A stretch of 64,000 nucleotides of DNA from NCBI RefSeq assembly GCF_004664715.2, contig NC_051073.1, positions 62,610,379 through 62,674,378 on the forward strand. Direction: 5' to 3'. Under the pieces are notes generated by a model. The model saw only the letters and a program-made list of their open reading frames with translations, searched no databases and had not been told where the DNA came from. Position 1 is the stretch's first letter. Each line of letters starts with the position of its first letter. Source of the stretch: Peromyscus leucopus (lineage: Eukaryota > Chordata > Mammalia > Rodentia > Cricetidae). Positions 1 to 10,313 of the stretch are shown here, one piece after another. Both the position numbers and the translations under genes were made by a program.

Positions 1-107
1 CCTCTGCTTCTCTGATCTTTCAGCATTTACCCCAATATCTGGCTCTGAGTTTTTATTATAATACCATTTAGGATGGTATTATAATAATATTCATGCAACA
101 TGCCTCC

Positions 108-150
108 TCTCAAGTGCTGGGACTAAAGGCATTCATCACCACACCTGGCA
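108..150 (-). mobile_element. B1 SINE fragment
   Basis: The text reads like the reverse complement of a B1 left end: 'caagtgctgggactaaaggc' followed by 'caccacacctggca'. Only about 43 bases remain. Confidence 0.6.
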
Positions 151-269
151 TAAATTTTAATTTTAAAAACTTACTTAGTGAAGCAAAATATCAAGAAGAA
201 TGATTTAAAAGGCAGAAGAAAAGGAGTCACATATTGCTTTTTATGAAAGAGATGTTTTACAACATAACC

Positions 270-784
270 TGTTGTAGAATATTATTTTAAGATGTGTTAC
301 ATTTGTTTATGCTGTGGAACATCTGTTTAATGATGCAAAGCTGTGTTGCATTCTTTTATGTTGCATGTGTTTAACTCTGTGAAGCTGTGTTACTTTCAAC
401 GGCCAATAGCTTGGCAGGAAAAAGGATAGGCGGGGCTGGAGGGCAGAGGGAATAAATGGGAAGAGAAATATGACAGGAAGGAGGAGCAAGAGAACAGGAG
501 TGGAGGATACGAGGGGCCAGCCACACAGCCACACAGCCACACAGCCAGCCACACAGCCAGTTAGTCATGGAGTAAGAGTGAAAGTAAGATAACAGAAATA
601 GAGAAAGATAAAAGCCCAGAAGCAAAAGGTCTATGGGATTATTTAAGAAAAGCTGGCTAGAAACAAGCCAAGCTAAGGTCGGGCATTCATAATTAACAAA
701 CAATAAGCCTCTGTGTTTGATTTACTTGGGAGCTAGGTGGCAGGCCCCCCCAAAAGAGTAAGAGTCAAAAAACAACCAACTACA
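270..784 (+). mobile_element. Solo ERV LTR with 6-bp target-site duplication
   Basis: A 515-bp block begins TGTTG and ends TACA, and is flanked on both sides by the same six bases ATAACC (264-269 and 785-790). It contains a CCAAT-type box (ggccaatagc, about 401), a TATA-like 'gggaataaatggg' and a purine-rich stretch. A (ccacacag) array lies inside it at about 520-560. A 6-bp duplication is typical of class II (ERVK-like) integration. No internal proviral sequence is adjacent, so it is a solo LTR. Confidence 0.8.
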
Positions 785-1159
785 ATAACCTGTTTGTATA
801 ACAGGACTAGAATCAAAAGTGGTTGTCTTGTGTGTCTCAAAGTATATTACTTCATCTCTCTAAACTTCAATTTCTTTATCCATAAACATAGTACAATAGA
901 TCTTGATAGACAGCACATTTCTCCCCAGCCTTCTGCTTTGAGTGACTTACAGTATTATTTCCACAACCCACTTCCTAGTCTTGGAAGCTCTACCAAATTG
1001 AATGTAGCAAGCAGTGCCGGAAATAGTTACACCCCAGCAAACTGCACCCTTTATTAGTTGGAGTTACAAAGAGAAAAATCACGAGATAATGCAATATCAG
1101 AATAAGCTCTCCTTGTGTGTATGATACAGTGTTATGTGTCAGTCTGCCTGTGTGGTCCT

Positions 1160-1226
1160 TCAGCTTGAGCTCAGGGCCTTGTACACACTAGCCATCTTCT
1201 CTACCACTGGCCCCATGTCGTCAGCC
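1160..1226 (-). mobile_element. Degenerate ID/B4-type SINE tail
   Basis: It resembles the reverse complement of the ID/B4 box region: 'gagctcagggccttgtacac' then 'ctctaccactggcccc'. It is diverged. Confidence 0.5.
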
Positions 1227-1302
1227 CTACATATCATATGTTGTTGTTTATTAAATAGTGTCTACATAGGCTCTATATCTTCTCATTAGGTTTAATGGTT
1301 CT

Positions 1303-1410
1303 TTGATTCTTTGAGACAGGAACTCACACTGTAGCCCATGTTGGCAATTCCCCTACCTTGGCATTCTAAGTGCTGAGATTACAGGCACGGTCCACCACGC
1401 CCAGCTAAAG
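1303..1410 (-). mobile_element. Old B1 SINE
   Basis: Reverse-complement B1 text running from 'ttgagacagg' to 'caccacgcccagc', with many substitutions. Confidence 0.7.
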
Positions 1411-2374
1411 ACTCTTGATCATAAATTTTGCATCAAAGGAACCTGTCATTTTACTTGAAAACTAAAAGACAGACACAGATTTTTGAAAAGAAAACTAAAA
1501 AAGATTGAGATTCTTGGAAAATGACAGTATCCCAGCACACAGTTGTGTGATGTGGAGAATTTAGACAATCTGTAATCTTACTCTTTATCACTTAACAGAG
1601 TGGAGGAGAAACCCGGAAGGGCCCACAGACACAAACAGAATTACAGCACTGTGAGAAAACCAGGCAGGCACACCGCTGCTGTGCACCTTACCTGGCCTTC
1701 GGTCCATACTTACTTCTCTGACTTCCACAAGATGGTCTGGATGCAAGTGCGCTCTTTTGTTCACCGACTGCAGTTTGGAATGTCCAACATTAAAAAAAGA
1801 AATGGCATTCTGACTCGGTCTCCTCTGGGATATGGGAGAATTACCACTAGACGCCAGTGAGAAGCTCCGTGACTTCAGGGGAGGATTATTCTGTCAGAAA
1901 AAGAAAATAATTCCTCTTTTGCTTTTTAAATTTTTGGCTCTCTTGCCATCAAATTACCATGTACTTCAGGCTCTATACTTGTACAGTTTTGAGAATATAT
2001 TAACATCAGATTGATTTAGGCAAATTTCTGAAGATTAATTTTATGGTATTCAAAGTTTAGAAAACTGAAATTTCCAGTTTGTTATTCTCGAAGAATTTTT
2101 ATGTATTTTTTGAAAGTCCATTAGAACAACAAGATTTTTCTGATTTCTTATTTTGAACATTGTAACACAAAGACAGTATATACATATAATAAGGAATACA
2201 TGTGTTCAGTATGCAGTAATATAACACATCTCCTAAAGAAGCAACCAGGCATCCTTTGAACAGTCTGGTACTTTCTGCTCACTGTCACTGACTAGCAGTT
2301 TGTACCATGAGAATATTATATTGTATTTCCTGGAAACTGGGTGTCAGCCCTAAATACAATGTTCTGTTTGATTT
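1411..2374. other. Unique intronic sequence
   Basis: No SINE, LTR or recognisable exon. A plus-strand frame at 1600-1860 is open and is preceded by an acceptor-like 'cttaacag', but it starts with GTG, matches nothing I know and is antisense to Osbpl11. I treat it as chance. Confidence 0.5.
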
Positions 2375-2475
2375 ATTTTGAGAAAGGGTCTATATAGCTC
2401 AGGCTAGCTTCAAACTCACAATCCTGCCTTAGCCTCCAAAATGCTATTATTACAGGTCGAACATTCCCAGACCTA
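2375..2475 (-). mobile_element. Old B1 SINE
   Basis: Diverged reverse-complement B1: 'gagaaagggtctatatagct' through 'attattacagg'. Confidence 0.6.
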
Positions 2476-2722
2476 AATCGTAATTTTTAAAAATTAGTGG
2501 GAAAAATGTTAGGAAGAAAAATAGAAAGTGAAAAATGATGAAAAAATTAAGTTATCCTCAGATACAAAATCCTCTGAATGAGCTCCTCATGTATCACTTT
2601 TAGACATCTCCAGATTTCACACTTCAGACCCTCCTTCTCACCTTAAAACACAACAAAGCTAAAAACATTCTAAGGAGCCAGGCACAGTAAACAATAAACT
2701 CCAAAAAAGAGACATAAAATAT

Positions 2723-2866
2723 TGAGCTGGCGAGAAGACTCGGTGAACAAAGAAAGGCATTTGCTCCAAGGCCTGACAACCTGGGCTCAATCCCAGGAGC
2801 CCATGCTGAAGGAGGGGACTACTCCTAAGTGTTCTCTGGCCTCCTAACATGATAGGCGGGATGCAT

Positions 2867-2868
<2 letters not shown>
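2723..2868 (+). mobile_element. B2/B3-type SINE
   Basis: The tRNA-like head 'gagctggcgagaagactcgg' is followed by 'aacctgggctcaatcccagg' and a tail leading directly into the adjoining CA run, the usual B2-family layout. Confidence 0.75.

Positions 2869-2912
<44 letters not shown>
2869..2912. repeat. (CA)n microsatellite
   Basis: 22 uninterrupted CA units forming the tail of the preceding SINE. Confidence 0.98.
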
Positions 2913-2914
<2 letters not shown>

Positions 2915-2971
2915 AATACCACACGACCCAGGAATTCCACTCCTATATACATACTTCAAGAAAGAAAATGA

Positions 2972-3330
2972 GGGGCTGGTAAAGTGTTTCCTTCCACCAC
3001 ACCTGAGGACCTGGGTCTGCTCCCCAGCACCTGTCTGCTCCCCAGCACCTGAGGACCTGGGTCTGCTCCCCAGCACCTGAGGACCTGGGTCTGCTCCACC
3101 ACACCTGAGGACCTGGGTCTGCTCCCCAGCAGCTGAGTTAATAGGCCGGTGTACGGTGGGTCTGCAATCCCAGAGCCAGATCCCTGTGGCTCGTTGGCCT
3201 TTAGTCTAAGCAAAGCATTGAGCTCAGACTCAGTGAGGCCAATTTCAAGACATAAGGTGGAGAGTGACTGAAGAAGACACTGACCTTGAACTCTGGCCAC
3301 CACCTGTACGCACACCCCTGAAATAATATG
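2972..3330 (+). mobile_element. B2-like SINE with tandemly expanded B-box region
   Basis: The head 'aggggctggtaaagtgtttc' is followed by four to five copies of a roughly 28-bp unit containing 'gaggacctgggtctgctc' (about 3000-3135), one of them shortened. Single-copy SINE body then resumes. The expanded unit corresponds to the internal promoter B-box area of the SINE. Confidence 0.65.
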
Positions 3331-3469
3331 TTCACCCAAAACCTGAAACCCAAATGTTTATAGTCTACATGGTTCGTCGCATCTATGAAATGAAAATAAG
3401 TCGGCTACTGGGGCTCACAGCTGTAAGTCTATCACTTTGTGTGCTGACACTGTGGATGGCCGCACGTAC

Positions 3470-3549
3470 CTTCCCAATGGCTTCCGTGTGGTGCTGGGTA
3501 CAAATCTGCAGTCTGCTGACCCAGTGCTGCCGCTCTTTAGCATCTGTGG
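3470..3549 (-). CDS. Osbpl11: Osbpl11 coding exon 4 (end of PH domain)
   Basis: The 80-nt exon encodes, after two bases completing an Ala codon, TDAKERQHWVSRLQICTQ then HHTEAIGK. This is the C-terminal helix of the PH domain, including the invariant Trp that caps PH folds. The acceptor is a polypyrimidine tract ending ctgtcag and the donor is AAG|gtacgt. The exon ends on a codon boundary, so the next exon should start in phase 0. It matches my recollection of ORP11 essentially residue for residue. Confidence 0.95.
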
Positions 3550-3792
3550 CTGACAGAGAGAAAGAATACACACGATATTTATTTTCAGACTGATTTGGGG
3601 AACACAATTAATTGTCCACAGCACAAAAGAGTCTACTTTCCTTGCAGAAAATGTCACTGGAGAGGGGACAGGAGACTCGAGTGCTGCCCTTGCCAGGACA
3701 GCCCACATGCAGCCAAGTGAGGGCCTGAGGCAACAGGTCTTAAGGTCCTTACAGTGCTATGTCTGTATCTGTTTGTTTGTATATCTATTTTC

Positions 3793-3935
3793 ATTTTTCC
3801 AGACAGGGTTTCTCTGTGTAGCCCTGGCTGTCCTGGAACTCACTCTGTAGTCCAAGCTGGCCTTGAACTCACAGAGATCCACCTGGCTCTGCCTGCTGGG
3901 TGCTGGGATTAAAGGCAAATGCCACCACTGCCTAG
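3793..3935 (-). mobile_element. B1 SINE
   Basis: Near full-length reverse-complement B1 from 'ttttccagacagggtttctc' to 'gccaccactgcctagt'. Confidence 0.9.
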
Positions 3936-3987
3936 TTGAAATGTCCCTATTTAAACAAGCAACCTCCATTAAGAATCTAAAGTATCA

Positions 3988-4175
3988 GGGCTGGAGAGAC
4001 GGCTCAGTGGGTAAGAGCACTGACTGCTCTTCTAGAGGTCTCAGGTTCGATTCCACATGGCAGCTCACACCTGTCTGTAACTCCAGTTCCAGGGCTTCTG
4101 ACACCCTCACACAGACGTACAGGCAGGCAAAATACCAATGAACATTAAATAAAAATGAACTATATATATATATAT
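3988..4175 (+). mobile_element. B2 SINE
   Basis: It starts 'gggctggagagacggctcag', has the B-box-like 'ggttcgattccacatggcag', and ends in an AATAAA-like tail followed by an (AT)n run at 4161-4175. Confidence 0.92.
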
Positions 4176-4308
4176 GAATCTGAGGTATTAGCAAGCCTTT
4201 CAGATCTTAGCAGAATGGTCAGTTAGGCTAGCACTATACTTTATGTGTACTTATTAAGTAAAAACCACACATTTCTTCACAAATTAGTTTATCTAGACAG
4301 AGGCTATA

Positions 4309-4407
4309 AGCCAGATATGGCAGCACAAGCTTGTGATTTTAGCACTCAGAGGTGGAGGACAAGCATTTGAAGTCAGGCTGGACTGCACAGCAAAACCCTG
4401 TCTAAAG
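4309..4407 (+). mobile_element. Diverged B1 SINE
   Basis: Plus-strand B1 text from 'gccagatatggcagcacaag' to 'aaaaccctgtctaaa', with several substitutions. Confidence 0.75.
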
Positions 4408-4540
4408 CAGCCCGAGTGATGGTCATATCGCCCTGAACACTCCTGACTTAATCAAAAACCAGTGTGAACACCCAAAACCAAACCCAAACCCAGTAAGTTA
4501 TACCGTACCTTAGTGAATATGGACATTTTAACAAACCCCA

Positions 4541-4662
4541 ACTCTGAATTTACATTGCTGCGGAGGGACACCATGCTAGGTCGGCCTACCTCTGAGTTTA
4601 CACTACTGCAGAGGGACCCCGTGCTAGGTCGGTATTCTGCTGCGGAGGTAGGGTCGGCCTAC
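4541..4662 (-). repeat. Osbpl11: Tandem duplications of the exon 3 / donor junction
   Basis: Three related blocks lie side by side, beginning on the plus strand at about 4542, 4590 and 4663. Each opens with a version of 'ctctgagtttacactactgc'. The block at 4663 is the true exon end. The middle block repeats the exon end together with the same donor bases (gcctac, 4584-4589, in front of ctctgag), giving an identical donor 73 nt farther into the intron. The far block keeps exon-like text without a donor. Confidence 0.85.
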
Positions 4663-4838
4663 CTCTGAGTTTATACTGCTCTCCACTGGCAGCATTCACT
4701 GTGAAGGTGTGGGAGTCCTCATCGCTGGGGGAGATCACAGCACCTGCAAGCTGCAAAGTACCTCTGGGTTTCTGATTTCTTGACTGTTCATTCACAAAGT
4801 ACTCCAGTAGCCCAGCTTCATTGTTTAAAACAAAAAAC
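4663..4838 (-). CDS. Osbpl11: Osbpl11 coding exon 3 (core of PH domain)
   Basis: This 176-nt exon encodes the PH-domain strands starting FFVLNNEAGLLEYFVNEQ and ending NAASGEQYKLR. The first base completes an Arg codon from exon 2 and the last base opens the Ala codon finished by exon 4. The acceptor is attcattgcag and the donor is CAGAG|gtaggc. PH domains bind phosphoinositides and target ORPs to membranes (family knowledge). The donor sequence is duplicated in the adjacent intron. Confidence 0.96.
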
Positions 4839-5116
4839 CTGCAATGAATGATGTCAAGAAAGTTGTGATTTTCAAACATTTGTCCTAGCCAAACTAAACC
4901 ATGCAAACTTCAATCATTTAAAAACTATAATAGATTTTTACTAAAAAACAAAACAAAACAAAAACTAAAGCATGCCAGGAATAAGCCCAGGAACATTACA
5001 CTACATTTGGTTTGGGTGTCATCCTGGTTTTTGACAGTCAGGAGTGTTCAGGGTGATCTGACCATCACTTAGGCTTCTTTAGACGGGGTCTTGGTGTGCC
5101 AGGTAAAATGAGTATG

Positions 5117-5259
5117 GGAGGGAGCTGCAGAGATGGCCCTGTGGTTAGGAGCACATGTTGCTCTTGCAGACAACCTGAGTTTGGTTCCTAGCACCCATTC
5201 TTAAAATCACCTACAACTCCAGCTCCAATGGGATCCAATGCCCTTTTTAGTCTCCACAG

Positions 5260-5310
<51 letters not shown>
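5117..5310 (+). mobile_element. B2 SINE with long CA tail
   Basis: The B2 head 'gggagctgcagagatggccc' and body end at about 5261. The tail is an uninterrupted (CA)24 at 5262-5310. Confidence 0.9.
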
Positions 5311-5313
<3 letters not shown>

Positions 5314-5964
5314 AAAATAACCCTCAGTAATCGATATGAACTTTTAGAGAAATGAATGATCTTCGACTTAACCAGTGAAATACACACTGAGAATGTCAGC
5401 GTAGAAAGATGTTGGGACTGTACCTTTAGACAGGTCATAAGTGAAGGTTACTTACCTTGTTTAAAAATGAAAAGACTGCAACTGGAGACACAGAAACACA
5501 GGGAACTCGAGACTAAATGATGAAATACTGATATACCTTGGCAAAGAATTTGATGGAACACTGGTGGACGTTGGAAAAGAATTTGATGTTCTGATTCAGT
5601 TATAGACTAGATAGTTTAGGATGCATCAATCCAGATCCCAACTTAAGTAGCACAATAGTTCCTTTTTTTAAAAAGTTGGTTAAAAAGACTGAATTTCTCA
5701 AAATGTATACTTATGTTTTCAGAGGGTTTTTTGGCATTCTATGCAAGAGCCAAGTTCATAACAGAACCTGGTGTAAAATGTGAGCCAGTCAAAAGCCAGG
5801 AAGGAAGATGTTCAATGTCTCAAGTGACATTGAAATGACCATATCAAAGAGAGAATGGGATCAGCCTCCTGTTCAGGAAGAGAGAAGGAGTTGATGTAGG
5901 GGGTAGGGAGTGGGTGGGGGGAGGCTAAACCGCTTGGCTCTTCTCCTAGGGTTTGCCATTGCCA

Positions 5965-6085
5965 CTGTTGTGAGACAGGGCCTCTCTACACAGCCCTAGC
6001 TATCCCAATGCAGGCCAGGATGGCCTTGTCAGACACACACCTGCCTGGGATGGAAGGCATGCACCACCACACCTGGCTCTCTCCC
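5965..6085 (-). mobile_element. Old B1 SINE
   Basis: Reverse-complement B1 text ending 'caccaccacacctggctc'; diverged. Confidence 0.65.
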
Positions 6086-6187
6086 AAACTTCTCAACATG
6101 CTTTTGAGTTTGGAAAAATGTACTCACATATTTTGATAAAAATTTAATTTTAATATTTGTGCAGCTTCTCTTTTCTTTGGTTTTGTT

Positions 6188-6405
6188 GTTATTTTTCTGT
6201 GACAAGGTCTCATGGAGTCTTAGGCTAGCTCCAAACTTTCTATGTAGTCAAGGATGACTTCAAATTCTGATTCCCCTTGCCTCTGCCTCCAGAGTGCTGG
6301 GTGTGCCAGGTAGACCACACAGCTTGGTGTGGCTCTGAGGATCAACTCAGAGCCCCATGAATGCTAGGCAAACACTCTATTGAATGAGCTCCAACCACAG
6401 TCATA
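6188..6405 (-). mobile_element. Old B1 joined to ID/B4-like tail
   Basis: A diverged B1 half (6188-6305, 'ctgtgacaaggtctcatgg') runs into 'gaatgctaggcaaacactct', an ID/B4-like motif. The arrangement suggests a composite rodent B4-class SINE. Confidence 0.55.
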
Positions 6406-6431
6406 CTTTTGTAATTGTTTGTTTGTTTTTG

Positions 6432-6580
6432 TTTTTTCGAGATAGGGTTCTCCATGTAACAGCCCTGGCTGTCCTGGAACTGATTTGCAGACCAGGCTGG
6501 TCCTCGAACTCAGTCCGTCTGCCTCTGCCTCCGCCTCCCGAGTGCTGGGATTAAAGGCTTGCGCCACCACCGCCTGGCTA
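6432..6580 (-). mobile_element. B1 SINE
   Basis: Full-length reverse-complement B1: 'ttttttcgagatagggttct' to 'caccaccgcctggct'. Confidence 0.9.
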
Positions 6581-6749
6581 TAGTTCTGTCATTTTAAAAC
6601 TCACATCTCATTACTGGTGGAGTTAAAGACTGTTTCATGTGTTTGTTGAATACTGTAAACTGCCAATCACATCACTGCTCATTTTAAAGAGTTATTTCCC
6701 AAAGACTTAAAGGAATTATTTGAATTAACATAAAGCAACCATAGATAAG

Positions 6750-6905
6750 ATCAGAGGCCAGTCAGTATGGTCTACAGAGTGAGATCCAGGACAGTCACCA
6801 AAACGACACAGAGAAACCCTGTCTCAAAAAACAAAAAAAAAAAAATCACACAAAATCTGAACAAAAGTCTATACAAATCCAAAAAAAAAAAAAAAGCAAA
6901 CAAAC
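6750..6905 (+). mobile_element. B1 SINE, 5'-truncated, with A-rich tail
   Basis: Only the right half of a plus-strand B1 remains ('tggtctacagagtgagatcc' to 'gaaaccctgtctc'). It is followed by two A-rich runs at 6834-6845 and 6882-6896. Confidence 0.75.
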
Positions 6906-6914
6906 AAAAGACCA

Positions 6915-7055
6915 AGTCAGGAATGGTGGCGCTCAGCCATAATCTGCACTTAGAAGGCAGAGGCAGGATTGCCATGAGCTCCAGACCAGCTTGGCCATAC
7001 AGTGAATTCTAGACAGTGTGGGCTACAAAGTGAAATCCTGTTTTTAAACAAAAAT
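6915..7055 (+). mobile_element. Old B1 SINE
   Basis: Diverged plus-strand B1, 'ggaatggtggcgctcagcca' through 'gaaatcctgttttt'. Confidence 0.7.
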
Positions 7056-7214
7056 AACAAAAACCAACCAAACACATGAAAGGTTCTGTTAGCAAGAAAG
7101 TAGTACTTTCTCACATTTCTTACAAAACAAAGCAAAAGCCCTATACAGTTGTATGCTTTAAATGAGAGAACCACATTATAAATGAATTACTTCTCAATAC
7201 AGATGTTAACATGC

Positions 7215-7404
7215 AGAATGGGGAGACACAGACAGTTCTACAGCTAAGAGCGCTTGCTGCTCTTGCACAGCACCCAAGTTTGGTTCCTGGCACCCACATG
7301 GTGGCTGCTAATCGCCGGTAACTCCAGTTCTAAGGGTCTGATGCCCTCTTCTGGTCTTCATGGGCTCCTGGGCACAGAGTGTAAAGTCACAGGCTCACAC
7401 ACTT
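7215..7404 (+). mobile_element. B2 SINE interrupted in its tail
   Basis: A B2 body ('cagttctacagctaagagcg' to 'tgatgccctcttctggtctt') ends in 'ggctcacacac'. A MaLR element follows immediately. CA-rich tail sequence resumes at 10130-10165 ('cacacacaaataaaaata'), so the B2 was split by that insertion. Confidence 0.75.
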
Positions 7405-7734
7405 TGGTGGTTTGAATAGGTATGGCCCCCATAGACTCCGTGTTTGAATGGTTGGCCCATAGGGAGTGGCACTATTAGGTGTTCTTGTGGCCTCGTTGGA
7501 GGAAGTGTGTCACTGCGGGGACGGGCTTGCAGGTCTCCTATGCTCATGCTACACCCAGTGTGGGACACAGTCTTCTTCCTGCTGCCTGCAGATCCAGATG
7601 TAGAGCTCTCAGCGACCTCGCCAGCACCAAGTCTATATGCGTGCCGCCATGCATCCTGTCATGATGATAGTGGACTAAACCTCTCAACTGTAAGCCAGCC
7701 CTAATTAAATGTTTTCCTTCGTAAGTTGTCATGG

Positions 7735-7946
7735 AAGCCGGGCGGTGGTGGTGGTGGTGGTGGTGTGGTGGTGGTGGTGCACGCCTTTAATCCCAGCCCT
7801 CGGGAGGCAGAGGCAGGCGGATTTTGTGAGTTTGAGGCCAACCTGGTCTACAGAGCGAGATTCAGGACAGGCTCCAAAACTATACAGAGAAACCCTGTCT
7901 TGAAAAAACCAAAAAAAAAAAAAAAAAAGAAAAAGAAAAAAGAAAG
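7735..7946 (+). mobile_element. B1 SINE inserted in MaLR 5' LTR
   Basis: Full-length B1 flanked by an exact 11-bp target duplication, agttgtcatgg (7724-7734 and 7947-7957). The B1 5' end carries an expanded GGT/GTG run (about 7742-7778). The A tail is about 45 bases long. Confidence 0.95.
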
Positions 7947-8589
7947 AGTTGTCATGGCCACGATGTCTCTAACTAACCAAGCCATAGTTGGTACCAGAGA
8001 CTGGGGTTTTGCTGTGATAGGCCTGACCATATTTTTGGGACTTGGGGTTAGGAAAGCAGTGGAATGTTTTAAGCACTGATTAATAGGCCATCCTAGTAGG
8101 AACATGGAAGACAGTGGTGCTGAGGTGATTTGAACTGTGGGGACCAACTCAAGAGGTTTCAGAGAAGAATTTTAGTTATGTAGCCTAGAGATTGTTCTTG
8201 TGATATTTTTGGTGAAGAATGTGGCTGCTTTTTGTCCTTATCTGAAAAATCTGCCTGAGGCTAAAGTGAAGAGATATGGATTAATTCTGTTGACAAAGGA
8301 AATCTAAAAATAGCCTAGTATAGATTATGTTGTGTAGTTATTAGTGTTAACTCGAATGAAGATTAGAATGAAATTAACTATAATGAAAAGGAGCAAGCTG
8401 AGCAATTGAAAATACAAAACACACAGATTGAGAAAAGGGCACCAGAAGTGGAATGAGGCTAAGTCCTGTGTTCAAGGAGATAAACAGATTAAGAAATGGA
8501 ATAAAGGAACAGTGACTTCAGGGCAAGATCCCACCCAGCTAAGCTTCTAACTTGTGAAAAGGGATCATAGAAAAGCTCAGAGCTGGGTG

Positions 8590-8908
8590 TGTGGGAGCCC
8601 ATTTTCAGGTTTCTAGTGGCTTTACCCCGAAGGTCTGCATGATTAGGACCACAGGCCTGAGTGCAGGTGTCTGAGATGGTCTGCACTTGGCTGTGCTGGG
8701 GGGAGGTCTTTTGCTCCACCCCTTGGCATCTCTATAAATACCCTAGGGCAGAGACAGTCAGGGCCCATTGGAATAGGTTCCAGGCCCTCTCAAGGTTATT
8801 CTATATTTTCTATCTGTTTATCTCCACTTTCTAAATCCTTCTATCTAATGTTTCCTGCTACTCTCACTCAAGAAAACTCTGGGCAACTGTGCGGTTGGTG
8901 GGTAGACA
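8590..8908 (+). mobile_element. Solo class II-like LTR nested in the MaLR
   Basis: The segment starts 'tgtgggagcccattttcagg' and ends 'gggtagaca'. It has a TATA-like 'ctctataaatacc' at about 8730. Its ordering ('cacttggctgt', 'gaggtcttttgc', 'cttctatctaat') parallels the LTRs at 55006 and 58396, so it is probably a diverged member of the same LTR group. Ends are approximate. Confidence 0.6.
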
Positions 8909-8912
8909 CCCC

Positions 8913-9055
8913 GCATGGGTGTAGTGGTGTATACCTTTAATCCCAATACTCCAGAGGCAGAAGCAGAAGGATCTCTGCGTTCAAGGCCAGCCTGGTCTAC
9001 AGATTGAGTTTCAGGACAACCAAGTTTAGGCAGTGAAAGAAACCATTGAAAACAG
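8913..9055 (+). mobile_element. Diverged B1 SINE
   Basis: Plus-strand B1 'gcatgggtgtagtggtgtat' to 'cagtgaaagaaacc' next to the nested LTR. Confidence 0.8.
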
Positions 9056-10260
9056 AAAGTTGGTGAAGATGTAACTGAACGAAGGGACCATGTTCCAGTC
9101 TCAGCAAGCAGCAGAACTTGGCAGCTTCGGCCACATGGTTCTGGCTTTAGAATCAAGGATAGAAGAAACAGGTTATGGAATCTCCCTCTACTACTAAGGA
9201 AAGACACTGAGGCCAGGGTTTCGGGATATCCGTGCACAAAGTCCCAGAGAGGCCATTGTGTGAAGCTGTGAAGGTGATGCCTGGATTGCCTTGGAGAACT
9301 CAAGATGTTGGAGATGCCAGAGTCATGGGATACCTGACAAGGAGAGCTGCTAACAGGGAGGGGAACCATTCTAAGAGAAAGAAGGGTGCTGCAGTCAACA
9401 GAGATAAAAAGAGATGGAGATCTGAGGAGCTTTTGACATCATACATGGAGATGCAGAGTTTGGAGTTTGCCCAGCTGGTTTTTGGTCTTGCTTTGGTCCA
9501 GTATTTCCTCACTATCTCCCTTCCCTCCATTTTGGTATGGTAATGTATATCCTGTGCCATTATATATTAGAAGTATGCAATCTGTGTTTTGATTTTGATT
9601 TTATAGGAGACTACAGTTAAGAGATTGTATGAATTCCAGAAAAGACTTTTGAACTTTAGACTTTTAAACATTGTTGAGACTGTGACAGGCTAATAGAGAT
9701 TTTTGAAGCCAGACTAAATGCATTTAGCATTATATTATGGCTGGAAGTCTATGGGGGCCAGGGAGTGGAATGTGGTGATTTGATTAGTTATGGCTTCACA
9801 GTCTCATTTGAATGCTTGGCCCACAGGGAGTGGCACTATTGGGAGATGTGGCCTTGTTGGAGGAAACATGTCACTGTGGGGGCAGGCTTAGAGGTCTCAT
9901 ATGTTCAAGCTACGCCCAGTATGGTAGACAGACCACTTCCTGTTGCCTGAGGATCAAGATGTAGAACTCTCAGCTACCTCTCTAGTACCATGTCTGCCTG
10001 CATGCTGTCATGATTCCCATGACTATGATAATGGACTAAACATCTGAAACTGAAAGCTAGCCCTAATTTAATGCTTTCCTTTATAAAAGCTGATGTCTCT
10101 TTACAGCAATAGAAACCCAGACTAAGACACACACACAAATAAAAATAAATTATTTTCAGAAAGAAGAATGTTTCTCAAGAAATTAAAGGACAATCACTAC
10201 TGTTCCAAGCAAGAAGAATATATTTCAAAAGGAAAAGAAAAATGACTAGCTTGCTCTCTT

Positions 10261-10274
10261 TTTTTAAAATAAAT

Positions 10275-10313
<39 letters not shown>

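Larger units (their letters stand above)
1..3469 (-). other. Osbpl11: Osbpl11 intron 4, partial
   Basis: Intron sequence after the exon 4 donor, running off the left edge. It holds a solo LTR, old B1 and B2 SINEs, a CA microsatellite and a tandemly expanded SINE. The next expected coding exon, whose protein would start NNPPLKSRSF in relatives, was not found in any minus-strand frame here. Confidence 0.8.
3550..4662 (-). other. Osbpl11: Osbpl11 intron 3
   Basis: A 1.1-kb intron holding one B1 (minus), one B2 (plus), one older B1 (plus), a short TA run and, directly beside exon 3, tandem copies of the exon/donor junction. Confidence 0.9.
7405..10129 (+). mobile_element. MaLR-type LTR retrotransposon, both LTRs and internal region
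   Basis: The 5' LTR (7405 to about 7983) begins 'tggtggtttgaataggtatg' and the 3' LTR (9773-10129) begins 'tggtgatttgattagttatg' and ends 'actaagaca'. The two LTRs align through 'gggagtggcactatt', 'ggccttgttggaggaa' and 'ggactaaac'. The internal region (about 7984-9772) is non-coding and matches the layout of rodent non-autonomous ERVL-MaLR elements. It is nested: a B1 lies in the 5' LTR, and a different LTR plus a second B1 lie in the internal part. No gag, pol or env frames are visible. Confidence 0.75.

Noticed and set aside
1600..1860. Plus-strand open frame of 86 codons preceded by an acceptor-like AG
   Set aside because: It opens on GTG, is antisense to Osbpl11, resembles no protein I know and has no second splice site of note.
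3755..3970. Many short frames over B1 and B2 copies throughout the window
   Set aside because: Recurring peptides such as those from 'cctttaatcccagcactc' are translations of SINEs in one or other orientation.
9232..9543. 103-codon plus frame
   Set aside because: It lies within the internal region of the MaLR element, which is non-coding.
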